Shown: positions 18,402-27,185, counted from the stretch's first letter. The stretch: DNA of 64,000 nucleotides from Agrobacterium albertimagni AOL15 (GCF_000300855.1 NZ_ALJF01000008.1:62001-126000); one strand, 5' to 3'. The notes: a model not told the origin generated them from the letters alone. Numbers and translations: made by a program.

Positions 18402-19314
18402 GATGGAAGATCCTGACAAGAACAACGACGCGATCCTGATAACCGGGCCGACCGCCAGCGGCAAGTCTGCGCTCGCGCTTCAATTTGCCCGCCGCCATGA
18501 AGGCGTCGTCATCAATGCCGACAGCATGCAGGTCTATGACACGCTCCGCGTCGTCACCGCCCGTCCGAGCGCGGCGGAGGTGGGAGAGGTGCGCCACGAA
18601 CTCTATGGCCATGTCCCGGTAGGCCAGACCTATTCGACCGGCGACTGGTTGCGCGAAGCAGGTGTGCTGCTGGAGCGACTGAAGCACGAGAACCGTCTTC
18701 CCGTGTTCGTCGGCGGTACCGGGCTCTACTTCAAGGCGCTGACCGGCGGGCTTTCGGAAATGCCCGCGATCCCGGCCGACCTGCGGACGGAGATCCGCCA
18801 GCGGCTTGAGACCGAGGGGTCCGATGCGTTGCATCGGGAATTGGCGGAGGTGGATCCGGCGATGGCGCAGCGCCTCAGTCCGGGCGATGGTCAAAGGATC
18901 GTGCGGGCACTCGAGGTGTTCAGGGCAACAGGACGGTCGATCGCCGAGTATCAGAAGCAGTCCGGACCACAGTTGGTCGATCCGGATCGCACCCGCAAGC
19001 TTGTGGTCCTGCCAGATCGCACGGTGCTGCACGACCGGATCAACAGGCGCTTCCAACAGATGATGGACGAGGGGGCGATCGAGGAGGTCGAGGCGCTTCT
19101 GTCGCTTAGCCTGAAGCCGGAGATGCCTGCCATGAAGGCGATCGGCGTGGCGCAAATTGCCGACATGCTGGCGGGGCGGATTACCCGGCAAGAAGCGATC
19201 GAACGGGCCTCTGCCGCGACGCGCCAATATGCCAAGCGACAGATGACCTGGTTCCGTAACCAGATGGATGAAAGCTGGGAGAGGGTCGACCCGGCAGTTT
19301 TCCGGATCGATTGA
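18400..19314 (+). CDS. miaA: tRNA dimethylallyltransferase
   Basis: Adds a dimethylallyl group to A37 of tRNAs reading codons that begin with U, improving reading fidelity. Walker A GPTASGKSALAL (about residues 16-27), the DSMQVYDTLRVVTARP segment and GGTGLYFKAL are diagnostic. 304 residues. Two successive ATGs (18400 and 18403) could be the start; either way the gene begins on or next to the first codon of serB on the opposite strand, so each gene's promoter or ribosome site must lie inside the other. Confidence 0.96.
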   Translation: MMEDPDKNNDAILITGPTASGKSALALQFARRHEGVVINADSMQVYDTLRVVTARPSAAEVGEVRHELYGHVPVGQTYSTGDWLREAGVLLERLKHENRLPVFVGGTGLYFKALTGGLSEMPAIPADLRTEIRQRLETEGSDALHRELAEVDPAMAQRLSPGDGQRIVRALEVFRATGRSIAEYQKQSGPQLVDPDRTRKLVVLPDRTVLHDRINRRFQQMMDEGAIEEVEALLSLSLKPEMPAMKAIGVAQIADMLAGRITRQEAIERASAATRQYAKRQMTWFRNQMDESWERVDPAVFRID

Positions 19315-19317
19315 CGT

Positions 19318-21453
19318 TTAGTCGCGCTTATAGAGGCTCGATAGCGGCTTTTTGAGAATGCTCTCGCGCAAGGATGAGCCGCCCTCACGGCGCAGGGGTT
19401 GGGAGCCGAAGGTCGCTGGCGGCGGCTCGCCAGCCATTGAGTGAGCCGGCGCCGGGCTCTCCATGCGCGGGCGGGGCGCGTCGTCGATACCAGGACGGGG
19501 CAGCATGTCCGGACGGTAGGGCTCGATCGTCGGCGTCTCCGAGGCTGGCAATGCCTGTCGCTGCAATGGCGCCTCGAAAGGCTGACGCGTCATAGGGGGC
19601 GGTGATGCCGTTGGGAAAGGAGAGGCGGCCGGGCGCGCCGGTGTCTGTGGGGCAAACGAAGGACGCAGCGAGTCGAAAGCTCCGTCTTCGTCGTCGAACT
19701 CCTCGTCGTCATAGATTCCATCAGGGGCGCTCGGGGTGCCGCCGAAACCGGTCTCGAAGCTTTGCTGGAAGGCTGAGATATCCGGCCCGGCGATGGCCCG
19801 CATACGGCCGACAATGGTGCGTAGATCGACGGTGTCAGGCGTTTCATCGGTGTGTTTGGCGTTGACGCCGTTGGCCTTCGGCAGCGCCGATTCCGGTACG
19901 CGGGTGAAGCGCATACGCATGGGAACGGCGATCGCCTCACCGAAGGCGATGGCTTCGCCATTGCCGATCGAGGAAATGAAGCTGGTGGTCGAGATCGAAC
20001 TGTCGGGGATGGCCGAGCGGATGATCTCCTGGTCGCGGTCGTTGGCAAGACGCATGGCAAACAGCGTCGAGCACTGCGACAGGATCGTCTGGTCGAGCTC
20101 GCCCGGGCGCTGGGTGATCACACCCAACGAGACCCCGTATTTACGGCCTTCCTTCGCGATGCGGGCGATGGCCTGGCGCGTCGGGAAGAAACCGAGGCTC
20201 GGGTCGGCCGGCACATAGCGGTGCGCCTCTTCGCAGACGACCAGCATATGGATTGCGCCGTTCGACCAGAGCGCCAGCTCGAATGCCATGCGGCAGAGAA
20301 CCGAGGCGACGGAGTTGACGACTTCCGAGGGGATGCCGGCAAGCTGGAAGGTCGAGATCGGACGGTCGTCTCCCGGGATGCGGAAGATATGCGCGATCGT
20401 CTCCATGATCGTGTCGCTGATCGTGTTGTTGGAGAACATGAAGTGATAGCGCGGATCGTTGACCGCCGACATGATGCGCATCTTCAGCGAGCGCAGATAG
20501 GGCTTTTCACCACGGCCTTCGAGGCGTCCGATGCGCTCGTCGATGAGCGCGAGCAGGTCGGCGATGCGGTAAGGGACCGGCGTATCGGCGGTCATCGAAC
20601 TCTTGTCGGCCATGCGCCGCATCAGCGCACTCTCGTTGCCGCGGAAGGCGCGTTTGGCTTCGGGCATCAGGTCGCGCAGGATGTCGAGCTCTTCCGGGAC
20701 CGGCGGACGACCGCGGAACAGAACCTCTGCGAATTCGTCCAGGCGCATCAGCCAGAAGGGCAGGTCGAGCGTGTCGGTATCGATGACGACGGCCAGCTCG
20801 GGAAAGGCGGCCGCGAACTCGTTGTGCGGATCGAGGATCAGAATGCGCAGCTTCGGATCGCTTTCGATCGCCTTGCGCAGAAGCAGGGAGACGGCGGTCG
20901 ATTTGCCGACGCCGGTCGAGCCGACCACGGCGAAGTGCTTCGACAGCATCGACGGGACATGGATGGCCGCGTCGATCGATTCGTCCTGGGTGAGCTTGCC
21001 GATCACGGCGGTGTCGCTCATCCGCGTGTCGTAGATGCGTGACAGGTCGGCTGCACGAATGCGGTGGGCGATGGCGCCAAGATAGGGATAACGCGAGATG
21101 CCGGTCGAGAAGAGTTCCTGACCGTCTTCCTGAACATAGACTTCGCCGAGCAGTTCGACCTCGATGAGAAACTGGTTGTCAGCCCCTTCGCCCCAGTCCT
21201 TGCCTTCCGTCTGCATGGAATAGGCGAGGGCGACGACGCGGTTCTTGCCAACGGTGATCGAGATCAGACGGCCGACGGACCACAGCTCCGTGAGATCCGT
21301 GCCACCGTCTTCGGCGACGGCCGCGATCGTCGCGCGCGAGCCGTTGCAGGCGACGACGCGTCCGAGCATCCGGTTGCCAGGCCGCATGCCATCGCGGCGG
21401 TCTTGATCTCCGGCTGCGCCGGACTTGTGAAGATCATCGTTCAACAAGCGCAT
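19318..21453 (-). CDS. HerA-like ATP-binding protein (DUF87 family)
   Basis: FtsK/HerA-superfamily ATPase. An N-terminal beta-barrel-like HAS region (about residues 25-130) precedes the P-loop GSTGVGKSTAVSLLLRKA (about 187-205), the Walker B-type LVVCEEAHRYVP (about 420) and the sensor/arginine region ITQRPGELDQTILSQCSTLFAMRLAND. The last 190 residues or so are Pro/Ala/Glu-rich, with no visible fold, ending in a basic patch. HerA enzymes pump DNA with the NurA nuclease; no nurA is nearby, and stand-alone homologues of this kind are common in rhizobia with unknown role. It converges on miaA. Confidence 0.85.
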   Translation of the reverse strand: MRLLNDDLHKSGAAGDQDRRDGMRPGNRMLGRVVACNGSRATIAAVAEDGGTDLTELWSVGRLISITVGKNRVVALAYSMQTEGKDWGEGADNQFLIEVELLGEVYVQEDGQELFSTGISRYPYLGAIAHRIRAADLSRIYDTRMSDTAVIGKLTQDESIDAAIHVPSMLSKHFAVVGSTGVGKSTAVSLLLRKAIESDPKLRILILDPHNEFAAAFPELAVVIDTDTLDLPFWLMRLDEFAEVLFRGRPPVPEELDILRDLMPEAKRAFRGNESALMRRMADKSSMTADTPVPYRIADLLALIDERIGRLEGRGEKPYLRSLKMRIMSAVNDPRYHFMFSNNTISDTIMETIAHIFRIPGDDRPISTFQLAGIPSEVVNSVASVLCRMAFELALWSNGAIHMLVVCEEAHRYVPADPSLGFFPTRQAIARIAKEGRKYGVSLGVITQRPGELDQTILSQCSTLFAMRLANDRDQEIIRSAIPDSSISTTSFISSIGNGEAIAFGEAIAVPMRMRFTRVPESALPKANGVNAKHTDETPDTVDLRTIVGRMRAIAGPDISAFQQSFETGFGGTPSAPDGIYDDEEFDDEDGAFDSLRPSFAPQTPARPAASPFPTASPPPMTRQPFEAPLQRQALPASETPTIEPYRPDMLPRPGIDDAPRPRMESPAPAHSMAGEPPPATFGSQPLRREGGSSLRESILKKPLSSLYKRD

Positions 21454-21584
21454 TCTCCCTGCTTGCGCAAGCTTATGGGGGAGCGCTTAAAATTTCGTGT
21501 AACGCCTTAGCCTGGGGTTGAGGTTTCAGAGCGTGTCGCGCAAGAAACTTTCGCGGCGGAGGGCGGAAATTTGCAAAAGATGCG

Positions 21585-21612
21585 TTGACGCTTGCGGGCT
21601 TTCTGGCTAACA
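21585..21612 (+). promoter_or_regulatory. Promoter of the ilvBN leader transcript
   Basis: TTGACG (21585-21590) and CTAACA (21607-21612) are 16 nt apart. The predicted transcription start is at about 21619, only a few nucleotides before the leader-peptide ATG at 21622, so the leader peptide may be translated from a leaderless or nearly leaderless RNA. Confidence 0.55.
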
Positions 21613-21621
21613 CTTCGCTCC

Positions 21622-21678
21622 ATGAAAATCTCGGTGGCACTTATCGTGGTGGGACGGCGCATGGGCAGGATGGTGTAA
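21622..21678 (+). CDS. ilvB leader peptide
   Basis: An 18-codon frame reading MKISVALIVVGRRMGRMV. Nine of its residues are Ile, Val, Leu or Ala, and codons 3-10 read I-S-V-A-L-I-V-V, exactly the amino acids made by the operon that follows. Its stop codon lies in the loop of a GGATGG/CCATCC hairpin (21668-21673 with 21679-21684). There is no Shine-Dalgarno site before the ATG, in keeping with the predicted start of transcription a few nucleotides upstream. Ribosome stalling here when branched-chain aminoacyl-tRNAs are scarce would prevent termination downstream. Coding status rests on composition, position and the structures around it. Confidence 0.82.
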   Translation: MKISVALIVVGRRMGRMV

Positions 21679-21737
21679 CCATCCGGCGATAGCCACCCAT
21701 GCGCTAGATGACAGGCTCCTCAAAGGAGCCTTTTTTT
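21657..21737 (+). promoter_or_regulatory. Transcription attenuator of ilvBN
   Basis: A long-range stem pairs GCGCATGGG (21657-21665) with CCCATGCGC (21696-21704) around the inner hairpin at 21668-21684. It is followed by the terminator hairpin AGGCTCCT-CAA-AGGAGCCT (21713-21731) with a run of seven T. This is the layout of ribosome-mediated attenuation. I could not identify with confidence which upstream strand acts as antiterminator for 21713-21720. Confidence 0.8.
21713..21737 (+). terminator. Intrinsic terminator of the ilv attenuator
   Basis: Perfect 8-bp stem with a 3-nt loop and TTTTTTT, about 55 nt before the ilvB start. Its place ahead of the gene, not after one, shows that it is a conditional terminator. 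Confidence 0.88.
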
Positions 21738-21792
21738 ATGCCCTGAACCGGGTTATCAGCCCCAAAACCAAGAAGGCAGATGGAAACACAGC

Positions 21793-23571
21793 ATGACGGG
21801 TAAAGACAATCAGATGACTGGCGCCGAGATCGTCCTGCGCGCGCTCAAGGATAACGGTGTCGAGCATATCTTCGGCTATCCCGGTGGGGCCGTGCTTCCG
21901 ATCTATGACGAAATCTTCCAGCAGGAAGACATCCAGCACATTCTCGTCCGCCATGAGCAGGGTGCGGGCCATGCGGCCGAAGGCTATGCGCGCTCGACCG
22001 GCAAGGTCGGCGTCATGCTGGTCACCTCGGGTCCCGGTGCCACCAATGCGGTGACGCCGCTGCAGGATGCGCTGATGGACAGCGTTCCGCTGGTCTGCAT
22101 CTCCGGCCAGGTTCCGACCTCGCTGATCGGCTCGGACGCCTTCCAGGAATGCGACACCGTCGGCATCACGCGCCCCTGCACCAAGCACAACTGGCTGGTC
22201 AAGGACGTCAACCAGCTGGCCTCGATCATCCACGAAGCCTTCCGTATCGCCCAGACCGGCCGTCCGGGTCCTGTGCTCGTCGATATCCCGAAGGACATCC
22301 AGTTCGCCACCGGCACCTATACGCCGCCGGATGCGCACAAGGCGCTGAAGAGCTACCAGCCGAAGGTTACCGGTGACGCCCGCGCCATCCAGGCTGCTGT
22401 CGAGCTTATGGCCTCTGCCCGTCGGCCGATCATCTATTCGGGTGGCGGCGTCATCAATTCCGGTCCCGAAGCCACCAAGCTGCTGCGCGAGCTGGTCTCG
22501 CTCACCGATTTCCCGATCACGTCGACGCTGATGGGCCTCGGCTGCTATCCGGCCTCGGGCAAGAACTGGCTCGGCATGCTCGGCATGCACGGTTCCTACG
22601 AGGCGAACATGGCGATGCATGACTGTGACGTCATGGTCTGCATCGGCGCGCGTTTCGACGACCGCATCACCGGCCGCCTCAACGCATTCTCGCCGAACTC
22701 GAAGAAGATCCACATCGACATTGATCCGTCGTCGATCAACAAGAATGTCCGCGTCGACGTGCCGATCACCGGTGATGTCGGCCGTGTCCTCGAAGACATG
22801 GTCCGCGCTTGGCGCGCGCTGCCGAAGAAGCCTGAGGCCTCGCAGACGGCCGAATGGAATGCCGATATCGCCAAGTGGCGGGCCCGCAACTCCTTCGCCT
22901 ATACGCCGTCCAAGGATGTCATCATGCCGCAATATGCGCTGCAGCGGCTTTATGAGCTGACGAAGCATCGCGACACCTACATCACGACGGAAGTCGGCCA
23001 GCACCAGATGTGGGCGGCCCAGTATATCGGCTTCGAACAGCCGAACCGCTGGATGACCTCAGGTGGCCTTGGCACGATGGGTTACGGCCTGCCGGCCGCG
23101 ATCGGCGTTCAGGTCGCGCATCCGGATGCGCTCGTCATCGATGTCGCGGGCGATGCCTCGATCCAGATGTGCATTCAGGAAATGTCCTGCGCCATCCAGT
23201 ACGAGCTGCCGGTCAAGATCTTCATCCTGAACAACCAGTACATGGGCATGGTCCGCCAGTGGCAGCAGCTGCTGCACGGCAACCGTCTGTCGAGCTCCTA
23301 TACGGAAGCCATGCCTGACTTCGTCAAGCTGGCGGAAGCCTATGGCGCGGTCGGCATCCGTTGCGAAAAGCCCGACGATCTCGACGGCGCGATCCAGGAA
23401 ATGGTCGAGGTGAAGAAGCCTGTCATCTTCGACTGCCGTGTTGCCAATCTCGCCAACTGCTTCCCGATGATTCCCTCGGGCAAGGCACACAACGAGATGC
23501 TGCTGCCGGACGAGGCGACCGACGAAGCGGTTGCCACTGCCATCGATGCGAAGGGCCGTCAGCTCGTCTGA
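21793..23571 (+). CDS. ilvB: Acetolactate synthase large subunit
   Basis: Thiamine-diphosphate and FAD enzyme that condenses pyruvate to acetolactate (or with 2-ketobutyrate to acetohydroxybutyrate), the first common step of Val, Leu and Ile synthesis. The 592 residues show the catalytic Glu55 in VRHEQGAGHAAEGYAR, the FAD domain in the middle (GMLGMHGSYEANMAMHDCD), and the ThDP site GDASIQMCIQEMS...NNQYMGMVRQWQ near residue 455. The regulatory subunit follows after 17 nt. Expression is probably set by the leader and attenuator just upstream. Confidence 0.97.
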   Translation: MTGKDNQMTGAEIVLRALKDNGVEHIFGYPGGAVLPIYDEIFQQEDIQHILVRHEQGAGHAAEGYARSTGKVGVMLVTSGPGATNAVTPLQDALMDSVPLVCISGQVPTSLIGSDAFQECDTVGITRPCTKHNWLVKDVNQLASIIHEAFRIAQTGRPGPVLVDIPKDIQFATGTYTPPDAHKALKSYQPKVTGDARAIQAAVELMASARRPIIYSGGGVINSGPEATKLLRELVSLTDFPITSTLMGLGCYPASGKNWLGMLGMHGSYEANMAMHDCDVMVCIGARFDDRITGRLNAFSPNSKKIHIDIDPSSINKNVRVDVPITGDVGRVLEDMVRAWRALPKKPEASQTAEWNADIAKWRARNSFAYTPSKDVIMPQYALQRLYELTKHRDTYITTEVGQHQMWAAQYIGFEQPNRWMTSGGLGTMGYGLPAAIGVQVAHPDALVIDVAGDASIQMCIQEMSCAIQYELPVKIFILNNQYMGMVRQWQQLLHGNRLSSSYTEAMPDFVKLAEAYGAVGIRCEKPDDLDGAIQEMVEVKKPVIFDCRVANLANCFPMIPSGKAHNEMLLPDEATDEAVATAIDAKGRQLV

Positions 23572-23588
23572 CCGGGAGGAAAAAGATC

Positions 23589-24161
23589 ATGAACGCTCAT
23601 CTTCAGCCGACCGGTTCGGCCTATTTCATCGCCAAGGAAACCTCGGCCATCGAGAGCCACACGCTCTCGGTGCTCGTCGACAACGAGCCGGGCGTTCTTG
23701 CCCGGGTCATCGGCCTGTTTTCCGGCCGCGGCTACAACATCGAGAGCCTGACGGTCTCGGAAACGGAGCATGAGGCGCATCTGTCGCGCATCACGATCGT
23801 CACGCGTGGCACGCCGGGCGTGCTCGAGCAGATCAAGGCGCAGCTCGAGCGCATCGTTCCGGTGCACCGGGTGCTGGATCTGACAGTGCGTGCCAAGGAT
23901 CTCGGCCAGGAGCGCCCGATCGAACGGGAAGTGGCTCTGGTGAAGGTCGTATCGACCGGTGAGATGCGGGCCGAGACGCTGCGGCTGGCCGATGCCTTCC
24001 AGGCCAAGGTGGTCGACGCCACTGTCGATCACTTCATCTTCGAGATCACAGGTAAGTCCTCGAAGATCGATCAGTTCGTCTCGATCATGAAGCCGCTCGG
24101 CCTCAACGAGATCTGCCGCACCGGCATCGCCGCGATGAACCGCGGTCCGCAGGGCATGTAA
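23589..24161 (+). CDS. ilvN: Acetolactate synthase small (regulatory) subunit
   Basis: Binds valine and sets feedback inhibition of the large subunit. ATG at MNAHLQPTGSAYF, preceded by GGGAGGAAAAA; the frame is open further back inside ilvB but only this start is family-like. The ACT domain covers residues about 22-95 (TLSVLVDNEPGVLARVIGLFSGRGYNIESL is cut here to its key features: NEPG and GRGYNIESL), followed by the second ACT-like domain with VALVKV and ITGKSSKIDQF. 190 residues, of the longer IlvH-like type. Confidence 0.96.
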   Translation: MNAHLQPTGSAYFIAKETSAIESHTLSVLVDNEPGVLARVIGLFSGRGYNIESLTVSETEHEAHLSRITIVTRGTPGVLEQIKAQLERIVPVHRVLDLTVRAKDLGQERPIEREVALVKVVSTGEMRAETLRLADAFQAKVVDATVDHFIFEITGKSSKIDQFVSIMKPLGLNEICRTGIAAMNRGPQGM

Positions 24162-24190
24162 GGAATTCGGCAATTGCCGAAATGAAGAAA

Positions 24191-24217
24191 AGGGCGGCCT
24201 CGCGGTCGCCCTTTTTT
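24191..24217 (+). terminator. Intrinsic terminator after ilvN
   Basis: AGGGCGGCC, loop TCGC and GGTCGCCCT form a 9-bp stem with one G-U pair followed by TTTTTT, 30 nt after the ilvN stop. It ends the ilvBN transcript. Confidence 0.85.
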
Positions 24218-24231
24218 GTTGCCTTGCCTCT

Positions 24232-24768
24232 TCAGTTCATACCGAGGAGATCGAGGAGGCCCATTTGCTGCGGTGCAGGGGGCAGATCAGCCTCCGCCTT
24301 TTTCGGCTTTTCTTTGACTGGTTTCTCGCTGGCCTTTGCCTTCGAAGTCTTCTCCGGTTTGTCAGAGCTTGCTTCGACTTGTGTCAAATCGACCTGCTTC
24401 TTCGAGGGCTTTTTGGCCTTCGCTACCGTTTCCTCTGGGGGCAACGCGCCTGCCGTCTCTCCGTCGACGTCCGTCGTGCTCAGCATGGCAGTCAGTGCGT
24501 GACGCAGGGTTGCGGGTCTAAGACTGTAGTGGATGTACTGGCCCTTCTTTTCGCCCTCGATGAGTTCGGCATTTTCGAGGATCGATAGGTGCTGGGAGAT
24601 CGAGGGTTTGGCCATGTCGAAGCGGGCGGCGATCTCGCCGGCGGTCAGGGTCGATTGCGACAGATGCACCAGCATCATGCGGCGGGGATCGGAGGCGAGT
24701 GCGTGGAAGACCCGGGAGGACACCTTGTCGATTGCCGGATGTATTTCGGTTTTTCCGCGCTTTGCCAT
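24232..24768 (-). CDS. ArsR-family HTH regulator with Lys/Ala-rich tail
   Basis: Winged-helix regulator of 178 residues. The ATG at MAKRGKTEIHPAID follows AGAGGG, which sets the start. The ArsR domain (about residues 12-100) contains ALASDPRRMMLVHLSQSTLTAGEIAARFDMAKPSISQHLSILENAELI in family order, with QYIHYSLRP forming the wing. No metal-binding Cys pair is seen, so it is probably of the SdpR-like, non-metal type. Residues about 105-178 are a Lys/Ala/Glu/Pro-rich low-complexity tail ending in QMGLLDLLGMN, which is unusual for the family. It is convergent with ilvBN; the next gene upstream, an aldo/keto reductase, is on the same strand. Confidence 0.85.
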   Translation of the reverse strand: MAKRGKTEIHPAIDKVSSRVFHALASDPRRMMLVHLSQSTLTAGEIAARFDMAKPSISQHLSILENAELIEGEKKGQYIHYSLRPATLRHALTAMLSTTDVDGETAGALPPEETVAKAKKPSKKQVDLTQVEASSDKPEKTSKAKASEKPVKEKPKKAEADLPPAPQQMGLLDLLGMN

Positions 24769-24812
24769 GAGGCCCTCTGTCAGCCGCAGCCTCCGAGGCT
24801 GCCATTTGCGAG

Positions 24813-24828
24813 TTAGGCAATCTCCTAA
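24813..24828. promoter_or_regulatory. Possible operator of the ArsR-type gene
   Basis: TTAGG and CCTAA are arranged as an inverted repeat around six bases, 45 nt upstream of the regulator's start on the minus strand. ArsR proteins usually bind such dyads in their own promoters; this assignment is inference. Confidence 0.3.
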
Positions 24829-24929
24829 TTTCCTGAGGGGCTGTCGTAAAGCGCTGGAAATGCGGGGGCTGTGGATAGATCGTGATTTTCCGATGCGCGG
24901 CTGAGCATATGGCCCCAAGCTTCTCTCGC

Positions 24930-25775
24930 CTACAGCATTTCCAGCGGCATCTTGCGGGCAGGGGGCGGAAAGGCCGCGTCCAGACGTGACCAGTCTTCAT
25001 CGGAGATGTCGAGATCGACGGCGTCACGGTTTTCCTGCAGGCGGCGCAAGTTCGAGGTCTTGGGGATGGGAATGACGCCCTCACGCTCGAGTAGAAAGGC
25101 GAGCGCCACCTGCGCCGGCGTCGCCTGATAGGCCTTGGCGACGTGGACCAGTTCGGGATGGTGCAGGATCCGTCCCTGCTCAATCGGCGAATAGGCCATG
25201 ACCGGAATCTGGTGCTCCTGGCACCAGGGCAGAAGGTCGAATTCGATGCCGCGGCGGGAGAGATTGTAGAGCACCTGGTTGACGGCGCAGTTCTTGCCGT
25301 CGGCCACGGAGAACAATTCCTCCATGTCCTCGACATCGAAATTCGAGACGCCCCAGGCGCGGATGCGGCCGGCTGTTTGCAGCTCTTCCATCGCCGCCAC
25401 CGTGTCGTCGAGCGGATGTTCCCCGCGCCAATGCAGGAGATAGAGATCGAGGTGATCCGTACCCAGTCGGTCGAGGCTTGCGTGACAGGCCTTGATCGTC
25501 CCATCATAACTCGCATTCCAGGGCAGGACCTTGGACACGAGGAAGGCGTCTTCGCGCCGATCCTTCAGCGCTTCGGCGACGATGCGTTCGGCGCCGCCAT
25601 CGCCATACATCTCGGCGGTGTCGATCACGGTCATGCCGAGGTCGAGTGCAAGCCTGATGGCATCGATTTCCATCTTCTCGGAGGGGCGGTCTTCGCCCAT
25701 CATCCAGGTGCCGAAGCCGAGGCTCGGGACCTCTGCACCGCCCGGCAAGGTGACAGTCGGTATGGCGTCATGCAT
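24930..25775 (-). CDS. Aldo/keto reductase
   Basis: NADPH-dependent reductase of aldehydes or ketones. The ATG at [16 protein letters not shown] has GAGGAG 7 nt upstream, so the longer open frame is rejected. A TIM barrel of 281 residues shows the catalytic tetrad context: Asp and Tyr in DTAEMYGDG (about 50-55), Lys in VSKVLPWN, His in [10 protein letters not shown]; the cofactor region near the C-terminus reads [20 protein letters not shown]. Related to YtbE/DkgA-type enzymes that reduce methylglyoxal or diketogulonate; the true substrate is unknown. Divergent from the lysE operon. Confidence 0.92.
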   Translation of the reverse strand: MHDAIPTVTLPGGAEVPSLGFGTWMMGEDRPSEKMEIDAIRLALDLGMTVIDTAEMYGDGGAERIVAEALKDRREDAFLVSKVLPWNASYDGTIKACHASLDRLGTDHLDLYLLHWRGEHPLDDTVAAMEELQTAGRIRAWGVSNFDVEDMEELFSVADGKNCAVNQVLYNLSRRGIEFDLLPWCQEHQIPVMAYSPIEQGRILHHPELVHVAKAYQATPAQVALAFLLEREGVIPIPKTSNLRRLQENRDAVDLDISDEDWSRLDAAFPPPARKMPLEML

Positions 25776-25931
25776 GGTGATACTCCTCGGGGCGGGTTGC
25801 GCGAAGGATAGCGAGGTGGTCTTGCGAGGCAAGCGACAAAGTCGCTCTCCTTCGTGTCACCATAACAAGAATGGTGATGGCGTCTGCTCAAAGGACAGAT
25901 AGGCTGACATAAAAATCCGGGAGAAACATCC

Positions 25932-26525
25932 ATGTCGGTCGATACGCTTCTGGCGCTTGTGGTCTTTGCCTTCGCGACCTCGATCACCCCGGGGCCGAAC
26001 AACATGATGCTGTTCGCATCGGGGGTCAATTTTTGCTTTCGCCGGACGATTCCGCATATGCTCGGCATTGGTGCCGGGTTCCTCTCGCTGCTGGTCGCGG
26101 TCGGCCTCGGTCTCGGCGCAGTGCTCCAAGCCTATCCGCCCGCCTTCCTCGCGCTCAAGGTCGCTGGCGGGCTCTATCTTCTCTGGATCGCTTGGAAAAT
26201 CGGCTCTTCCCGCACGATGGCCGAGGGGGAGGCTAAGGCGCGACCGATGACGTTCTTCGGCGCTGCCGCCTTCCAGTGGGTCAATCCGAAAGCGTGGGTC
26301 ATGGCCGTAACCGCCATGGCGGTCTATCCGAATCCCAATCATTATGCTCTGACTGTCGGGATCGTTGCGCTCGTCTTCGCGGCCGTCAATGTTCCCAGCG
26401 TTTCCACCTGGGCCGGGTTTGGCTCGGCGCTTCGGGAATGGCTGTCGGTCCCGGTGCGGCTCAAATGGTTCAACATCACCATGGCCGTGCTGTTGGTGCT
26501 CAGTCTCTGGCCCATGCTCAACTAG
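25932..26525 (+). CDS. LysE/RhtB family exporter
   Basis: Small inner-membrane exporter of amino acids or related molecules, 197 residues with six predicted helices. The N-terminal SITPGPNNMMLFASGVNFCFRRT is the LysE family signature, and FQWVNPKAWVMAVTAM lies in the fourth segment. GGGAGAAA lies 6 nt before the ATG. The next gene, nitrile hydratase alpha, starts 10 nt after the stop, so the exporter appears to be the first gene of the nitrile hydratase operon. That hints at export of an amide, acid or amino-nitrile-derived product, but substrate is not readable from sequence. Confidence 0.9.
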   Translation: MSVDTLLALVVFAFATSITPGPNNMMLFASGVNFCFRRTIPHMLGIGAGFLSLLVAVGLGLGAVLQAYPPAFLALKVAGGLYLLWIAWKIGSSRTMAEGEAKARPMTFFGAAAFQWVNPKAWVMAVTAMAVYPNPNHYALTVGIVALVFAAVNVPSVSTWAGFGSALREWLSVPVRLKWFNITMAVLLVLSLWPMLN

Positions 26526-26534
26526 GAAACTGCG

Positions 26535-27185
26535 ATGTCCGGTCACCACCCTGAAGATCACGATCATCATCACGGGCATGATCACCACCACGACAACCGG
26601 TATTCCGACATGGAGGCCCGCGTGCGGGCGCTTGAGACCCTGCTGACCGAGAAGGGCCTGATCGATCCAGCCGCGATCGACGCCATCGTCGAGACCTATG
26701 AGACGAAGGTGGGACCGATGAATGGCGCGCGGGTGGTGGCCAAGGCCTGGGTCGATCCCGAGTTCGCCGATTGGCTGAAGCGCGATGCGACGGCAGCAAT
26801 CGCGAGCCTCGGCTATACGGGCCGACAGGGCGAGCATATGCGGGCCGTCTTCAACACGCACGACACCCACAATCTCGTCGTCTGCACGCTGTGCTCCTGT
26901 TACCCGTGGTCGGTGCTCGGCCTGCCGCCGGTCTGGTACAAGGCGCCGGCCTATCGGTCGCGGGCGGTGATTGATCCGCGCGGTGTGCTCGCCGAGTTTG
27001 GCGTCAGTTTGCCGGAGGCGACGGGCATTCGCGTCTGGGATTCGACGGCGGAGCTTCGTTATCTCGTTGTCCCCATGCGTCCCGCAGGCACGGATGGCTT
27101 CAACGAAGAGCAACTCGCCGATCTCGTCACACGCGACTCGATGATCGGCACGGGACTGGCACTCTCACCGGAGGGTTCGCGATGA
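26535..27185 (+). CDS. nthA: Nitrile hydratase alpha subunit, cobalt type
   Basis: Hydrates organic nitriles to amides together with the beta subunit. The metal site is VCTLCSC (residues 116-122; Cys117, Cys120, Cys122), followed by Tyr; Thr after the first Cys and Tyr after the third mark the cobalt (low-spin Co3+) form rather than the iron form. Two of these Cys are oxidised in known enzymes. Residues 4-19 hold ten His, an unusual N-terminal extension that could bind or store cobalt. 216 residues. AGGAAAC precedes the ATG, and the ATG of the beta gene overlaps the stop as ATGA. Confidence 0.95.
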   Translation: MSGHHPEDHDHHHGHDHHHDNRYSDMEARVRALETLLTEKGLIDPAAIDAIVETYETKVGPMNGARVVAKAWVDPEFADWLKRDATAAIASLGYTGRQGEHMRAVFNTHDTHNLVVCTLCSCYPWSVLGLPPVWYKAPAYRSRAVIDPRGVLAEFGVSLPEATGIRVWDSTAELRYLVVPMRPAGTDGFNEEQLADLVTRDSMIGTGLALSPEGSR

